A stretch of 6,664 nucleotides of DNA from Acidaminococcaceae bacterium (GTDB lineage Bacteria; Bacillota; Negativicutes; Acidaminococcales; Acidaminococcaceae). Each line of letters opens with the position of its first letter. The stretch's first letter is position 1. A program made the translations under genes and the position numbers. Below are positions 4,577 through 6,664 of the stretch, in pieces. The notes under the pieces are model-generated. The model ran no database searches and was not told the DNA's origin. It saw only the letters and a list, made by a program, of their open reading frames with translations. The stretch spans positions 1 through 6,664 of the forward strand of contig JAFSOW010000159.1 of NCBI GenBank assembly GCA_017443165.1, given 5' to 3'.

Positions 4577-5218
4577 CTAGGCTGCCTTCTTCCTGTGCTT
4601 CATGCCCCACAGATAGTACGCCGCCTTGCCCCGGATCAGGCAGCCCCCGGGGTACAGTTTCCCCTCCCGGGCGTCGTCCGGCAGGAACCACAGGTCCCAT
4701 TTGGTTTCCGGATCCCCGCTGCCGGGGCCGTAGCCGTCCCGGAACGCGATCTCGCAATGGGTCATCACCCGGTCGGAACTGTTGGGAAAATCCAGCTCGT
4801 TGCAGAGGATGGCCACGATCTTTCCCAGCACATCGATCTGTTTGGCTGTGGGCGGTTCGCTGCCCAGGTCTATCATGGCCTGGTAGGGGTCCCGGTACTC
4901 CCCGGGTTCCGTGGCGCTCCAGGCGGCCTTCGCGCAGACCGCCGTGGGCAGTTCGCATTCCGCATCGTGCCCGCAGCACAGGGCGATGCCGATAGTGCCG
5001 GTGTTCCGGTGCCAGGTGTGGGACTTGCGCTCGCAGAAGTCGTCGCAGGTAGCGTACACCGTGCCGTCCCTGTCGATGCACAGGTGGTAATCGTCATACA
5101 CCTGGCCGTAGTGTCCGGCAGTCCAGTGCAGGTAGATGGTGGTAATCCTGCCTTTCGCCTGCTTCGCCATCCGTTTGATTTTCACTTCGGTAATGTGTGT
5201 AGGGTTTTCAACTAACAT
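4577..5218 (-). CDS. N-acetylmuramoyl-L-alanine amidase (Amidase_2 / PGRP-like endolysin)
   Basis: The enzyme cleaves the amide bond between N-acetylmuramic acid and L-alanine in peptidoglycan. With the ATG at 5218-5216 it has 213 residues. AAGGAG (5228-5233) stands nine bases from this ATG but only three from the alternative TTG two codons upstream. Type-2 amidase features: YLHWTAGHYG (zinc ligand H31), DRDGTVYAT, HTWHRNTGTIGIAL, VMTHCEIAF (H154) and GSGDPETKWDLW. By analogy with AmpD, D169 is the probable third zinc ligand. A helical segment with TAKQIDVLGKIVAILCNEL lies between. There is no signal peptide or separate wall-binding domain; the C-terminus is basic (MKHRKKAA). Such a protein needs a holin or lysis to reach the wall, and the YvrJ peptide downstream is a candidate partner. 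The gene is GC-rich and phage-like. Confidence 0.9.
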   Translation of the reverse strand: MLVENPTHITEVKIKRMAKQAKGRITTIYLHWTAGHYGQVYDDYHLCIDRDGTVYATCDDFCERKSHTWHRNTGTIGIALCCGHDAECELPTAVCAKAAWSATEPGEYRDPYQAMIDLGSEPPTAKQIDVLGKIVAILCNELDFPNSSDRVMTHCEIAFRDGYGPGSGDPETKWDLWFLPDDAREGKLYPGGCLIRGKAAYYLWGMKHRKKAA

Positions 5219-5336
5219 AAACAATCACTCCTTTTCTTTTTGCGGCAGCGTGTTGTGGTTTTATGCTGCCTTTTTGTTTGCGGTCCGGAACCACGGATGA
5301 TTCCGTGTTTCCCCGTTTTGCCCTTACACTTCTATA
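5219..5336 (-). promoter_or_regulatory. Structured leader and promoter -10 of the amidase cassette
   Basis: A candidate minus-strand promoter is TTGCCG (5360-5355), 18 bp, TATAGA (5336-5331), giving a start near 5324 and a leader of about 106 nt. The leader holds two hairpins. One spans 5287-5312 (10 of 11 pairs). The other is GGCAGC/GCTGCC (5244-5249 with 5265-5270), with its T-run on the plus strand only. The ribosome site AAGGAG follows. Nothing else is coded in the 321-bp gap from 5219 to 5539 apart from the Xre terminator. Confidence 0.45.
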
Positions 5337-5383
5337 TCCGCAAAAATCGAAAAACGGCAACCGCGTTTTTATAATTTTTTTGC

Positions 5384-5426
5384 AAAAAAAATACCGCGGC
5401 GATCTTATGAAAAATCGCTGCGGTAT
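5384..5426 (-). terminator. Intrinsic terminator of the Xre regulator gene
   Basis: On the minus strand a 13-bp stem (5414-5426 with 5391-5403, one G-U pair) and a 10-nt loop are followed by an eight-U tract. It lies about 114 bp beyond the regulator's stop codon. The bases between (5427-5539) are a 3' untranslated region without a credible ORF. The terminator separates the regulator transcript from the amidase promoter. Confidence 0.85.
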
Positions 5427-5539
5427 CTTGTGTTGTGCCGGTATTTATTAATGGTACAGTTGCGTATTGGACGGTATGGAATGAAACAACGGTGGTTTTA
5501 TAAAAGCAAATTTACCTGACCCCTCCCTTTGAGTAGATA

Positions 5540-6034
5540 TTAATCGATGAACTGCTGCACGGCAGCTTTCAGTTGCCGGTTAGTATCCTTTAGCTTCAAA
5601 TTATCAGCCCGCACGAAACCGAGTTCCGCCTCAAGCTCATGTTTTCTTTCTTTCAGCGTCTTATTCTCAATCTGCATAAGACTGAGTTCCGCTTTAAGCC
5701 TGCGAATTCTGTCTTCCGGCGTCTCTCGGTCCGGATCCGGCTTTGCATTGGTTTCCGCAATGCAATACCCCGCCGGCTCGGGTTCCGTGAGTGACCCCTG
5801 CCTCGCAATCTGCAGGATGTCATCCGGCGTCACACCGAACAGTTCCGCTATTTTTTGCAAGTGGCCTTGGGAAGGAAACGCTACGCCGGTTTCCCACCGG
5901 GACACACTGTTCTGGCTTACGTCCAACTTTTCAGCCAGCACACTTTGTGACCAAAATCTTGTTTTTCGTTGTTCGGCCAGCCACCGGCCGAACGCTATCA
6001 TGCTATCGTGATTTATAAAAAAACAACTTCCCAT
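5540..6034 (-). CDS. Xre-family transcriptional regulator with C-terminal coiled coil
   Basis: A 164-residue DNA-binding protein. Residues about 16-73 form a helix-turn-helix of the Xre/Cro type: FGRWLAEQRKTRFWSQSVLAEKLDVSQ, then NSVSRWETGVAFPS and LQKIAELFGVTPDDIL. The linker 78-105 is P/E-rich. Residues about 107-162 are a heptad-rich coiled coil (RIRRLKAELSLMQIENKTLKE and beyond), probably for dimerisation. No peptidase or ligand domain is present. The start is uncertain: ATG at 6034 and ATG at 6001 (residue 12, MIAFGRWLAEQRK, closer to the usual family start) both lack a good ribosome site. It lies upstream of the amidase cassette and divergent from the sigma-like gene, where a phage-type repressor would sit. 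The repeats and palindrome in the adjacent control region are its most likely operators. The exact regulon is inference. Confidence 0.88.
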   Translation of the reverse strand: MGSCFFINHDSMIAFGRWLAEQRKTRFWSQSVLAEKLDVSQNSVSRWETGVAFPSQGHLQKIAELFGVTPDDILQIARQGSLTEPEPAGYCIAETNAKPDPDRETPEDRIRRLKAELSLMQIENKTLKERKHELEAELGFVRADNLKLKDTNRQLKAAVQQFID

Positions 6035-6146
6035 ATAGTAATTCGCTAAAAACCGCCGTTTCTGTTTCCATACACAATAATGCCATCAGAAGGAACGGCA
6101 CCGATTATCAGCAAAATCAGTTTTCCATTAAAAAATCCGCACGGTC

Positions 6147-6160
6147 TGCCTGTACAGGCA
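6147..6160. promoter_or_regulatory. 14-bp perfect palindrome, possible operator
   Basis: TGCCTGTACAGGCA reads identically on both strands. Its length and location between divergent genes, 113 bp ahead of the Xre gene, fit a dimeric repressor operator. It does not match the LexA box of Gram-positive bacteria. Confidence 0.5.
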
Positions 6161-6192
6161 AGCACAACACGATTACAGATTATAACTCATTA

Positions 6193-6227
6193 CCGGCTCT
6201 TGCGCAAGCTTTTGCCGGAATTTTTTT
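6193..6227 (+). terminator. Plus-strand terminator-like hairpin
   Basis: CCGGC (6193-6197) pairs with GCCGG (6214-6218), with an inner TTGC/GCAA stem, and AATTTTTTT follows. It would stop plus-strand transcription coming from the Xre side before it reaches the sigma-like gene. I see no strong plus-strand promoter feeding it. Confidence 0.5.
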
Positions 6228-6252
6228 ATTAAAAAACACGCCGCCCCATCCA

Positions 6253-6307
6253 TATCCGTTTTTTATCCGTTTTCATGTATACTTCGCCATAATTTTTTAT
6301 CCGTTTA
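6253..6307 (+). repeat. Three TATCCGTTT direct repeats
   Basis: TATCCGTTT occurs with its conserved core ATCCGTTT at 6254, 6265 and 6299. The spacings of 11 and 34 bp are close to one and three helical turns, placing all copies on one DNA face. They lie 50-105 bp upstream of the -35 of the plus-strand promoter, a position suited to an activator or a cooperative repressor. Confidence 0.5.
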
Positions 6308-6356
6308 CAACAAGTTTACTACATGTGCTACACATATTTTAAACCCGCGCGGTGTG

Positions 6357-6385
6357 TTGTTTTTCACTGTTTTTTATGCTACGAT
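6357..6385 (+). promoter_or_regulatory. Promoter of the sigma-like gene
   Basis: TTGTTT (6357-6362), a 17-bp spacer ending in TGC (extended -10), and TACGAT (6380-6385). The expected start near 6392 gives a leader of about 55 nt with AAAGGA at 6430-6435 as ribosome site. Confidence 0.55.
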
Positions 6386-6446
6386 TTTTCAGTCTTCGCG
6401 AGGACAAAATCTCATTTAAAAAGTATACGAAAGGATTTAAAGAGTA

Positions 6447-6664
6447 ATGGAACATTTTATATTCGACAGGGAACGGATTCCCTGGGAAAAACTGCTGCGG
6501 GACGCGCAGGCGGGAGATAAAAGCGCCATGGAACGTTTCTGTTTCTGCGCGGAACCCATCATACAGATCTTTTTCCGGGTATACCACATTACATCTGCAA
6601 TCGGTGGAGCTATTGCAGCACAAAACGGCGCAGCATTCCTTTGCTATGTAACACCAGCAGAGCA
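6447..6664 (+). CDS. Sigma-factor-like N-terminus fused in frame to a ThiC fragment, partial
   Basis: An open frame from the ATG at 6447 reaches the window edge (72 complete codons), so the gene is incomplete. AAAGGA precedes the ATG by 11 bases, which is rather far. Residues about 12-45 ([19 protein letters not shown], then EPIIQIFFR) resemble the start of sigma-70-like or HTH_16 proteins of phages and conjugative elements, whose usual beginning is L-I-x-x-A-Q-x-G-D-K-x-A-x-x-x-L/F. These act with RNA polymerase to switch on a downstream module. From residue 47 the sequence changes to [12 protein letters not shown], which is not sigma-like. The sigma factor is therefore truncated or the join is artificial. 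Its position, divergent from an Xre regulator and near a YvrJ/DUF1659/DUF2922 set, fits a sigma partner of that cassette. I am moderately sure of the sigma-like assignment. Confidence 0.6.
   Translation, partial: MEHFIFDRERIPWEKLLRDAQAGDKSAMERFCFCAEPIIQIFFRVYHITSAIGGAIAAQNGAAFLCYVTPAE
6585..6664 (+). pseudogene. thiC: Fragment of phosphomethylpyrimidine synthase (ThiC)
   Basis: The last 26 complete codons read [20 protein letters not shown] followed by YVTPAE. This is the highly conserved ThiC segment usually written (G)[28 protein letters not shown], located well past the middle of the roughly 430-residue enzyme that makes the thiamine pyrimidine HMP-P from AIR. No ThiC sequence precedes it. 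The aspartate normally between Y and H is missing at the join (6582-6587). It begins abruptly inside the sigma-like frame. A recombination or insertion junction, or an assembly chimera at a contig end, would give this. The downstream part lies outside the window. Confidence 0.8.

Larger units (their letters stand above)
6035..6446. promoter_or_regulatory. Divergent control region between the Xre and sigma-like genes
   Basis: This 412-bp stretch has no gene I can support. It contains the perfect 14-bp palindrome TGCCTGTACAGGCA (6147-6160), a plus-strand terminator-like hairpin (6193-6227), three TATCCGTTT repeats (6253-6307), the dyad ATGTG CTA CACAT (6323-6335), CCGCGCGG near 6345, and the promoter of the plus-strand gene. 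Confidence 0.6.

Noticed and set aside
4273..4995. Long plus-strand open frames opposite the amidase and DUF1659 genes (also 3774-4580 and 4451-5215)
   Set aside because: They are arginine/proline-rich translations of GC-rich antisense sequence without ribosome sites or family motifs. The minus-strand genes explain this DNA.
4509..5081. 190-codon minus-strand frame overlapping the amidase in another phase
   Set aside because: It has a composition-driven arginine-rich product, and the overlapping frame has clear amidase motifs and a ribosome site.
5547..6011. 154-codon plus-strand frame opposite the Xre gene
   Set aside because: It is a serine/cysteine-rich mirror of the coiled-coil gene with no ribosome site. 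The minus strand encodes a recognisable helix-turn-helix protein.
1..6664. CRISPR arrays, insertion sequences, transposase or integrase genes
   Set aside because: I found no regularly spaced repeats with spacers and no transposase or integrase motifs on either strand.

Overview
The window looks like chromosomal DNA of a Gram-positive-lineage bacterium (Bacillota). A relative of Megasphaera, Dialister or Veillonella (Negativicutes) is my best guess. The reasons are strong GGAGG-type ribosome sites, sigma-A-type promoters, a ParB parS-like site, a macro-domain protein with the helical tail common in Bacillota, and an amidase / DUF1659 / DUF2922 / YvrJ gene set. The genus assignment is inference. 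Every recognisable gene lies on the minus strand except one at the right edge.

Left third (1-1324): two AT-rich minus-strand genes of unknown function that probably form an operon. One is an incomplete gene leaving the window and the other is a 345-residue protein with a long acidic linker. Next comes a 290-bp gap (1325-1614) holding a GC-rich, highly self-complementary island. After that is a macro-domain (ADP-ribose-binding) gene, 1615-2697, interrupted by one in-frame amber codon where relatives carry tryptophan. A two-helix membrane protein gene (2835-3050) follows.

Centre (3051-3591): a 540-bp gene-free stretch dense in signals. It has a 22-bp direct repeat, hairpins, a parS-like palindrome, phased A/T tracts, and a near-perfect plus-strand promoter (3337-3364). 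The promoter leads into a roughly 135-nt transcript ending at an intrinsic terminator. I interpret this as an undescribed small RNA that presents an anti-Shine-Dalgarno loop. A second terminator closes the minus-strand cassette beyond it.

Right half (3592-6034, minus strand): a GC-rich, phage-like cassette in transcription order: N-acetylmuramoyl-L-alanine amidase, DUF1659 protein, DUF2922 protein, YvrJ-family single-helix protein. A second plus-strand promoter/terminator pair, with an operator-like dyad inside the promoter, sits between the DUF1659 and DUF2922 genes. Upstream of the cassette is an Xre-type regulator with a C-terminal coiled coil and its own terminator. A 412-bp control region with repeated TATCCGTTT motifs and a 14-bp palindrome separates it from a divergent plus-strand gene. 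That gene starts like a phage or conjugative-element sigma factor. After 46 codons it changes abruptly, in frame, into a piece of thiC, so the right edge is a natural or assembly-made chimera.

Working model (inference): the Xre regulator and the sigma-like protein control a small lysis or secretion-like module (amidase plus YvrJ membrane peptide plus two small DUF proteins), with two plus-strand small RNAs embedded in it.
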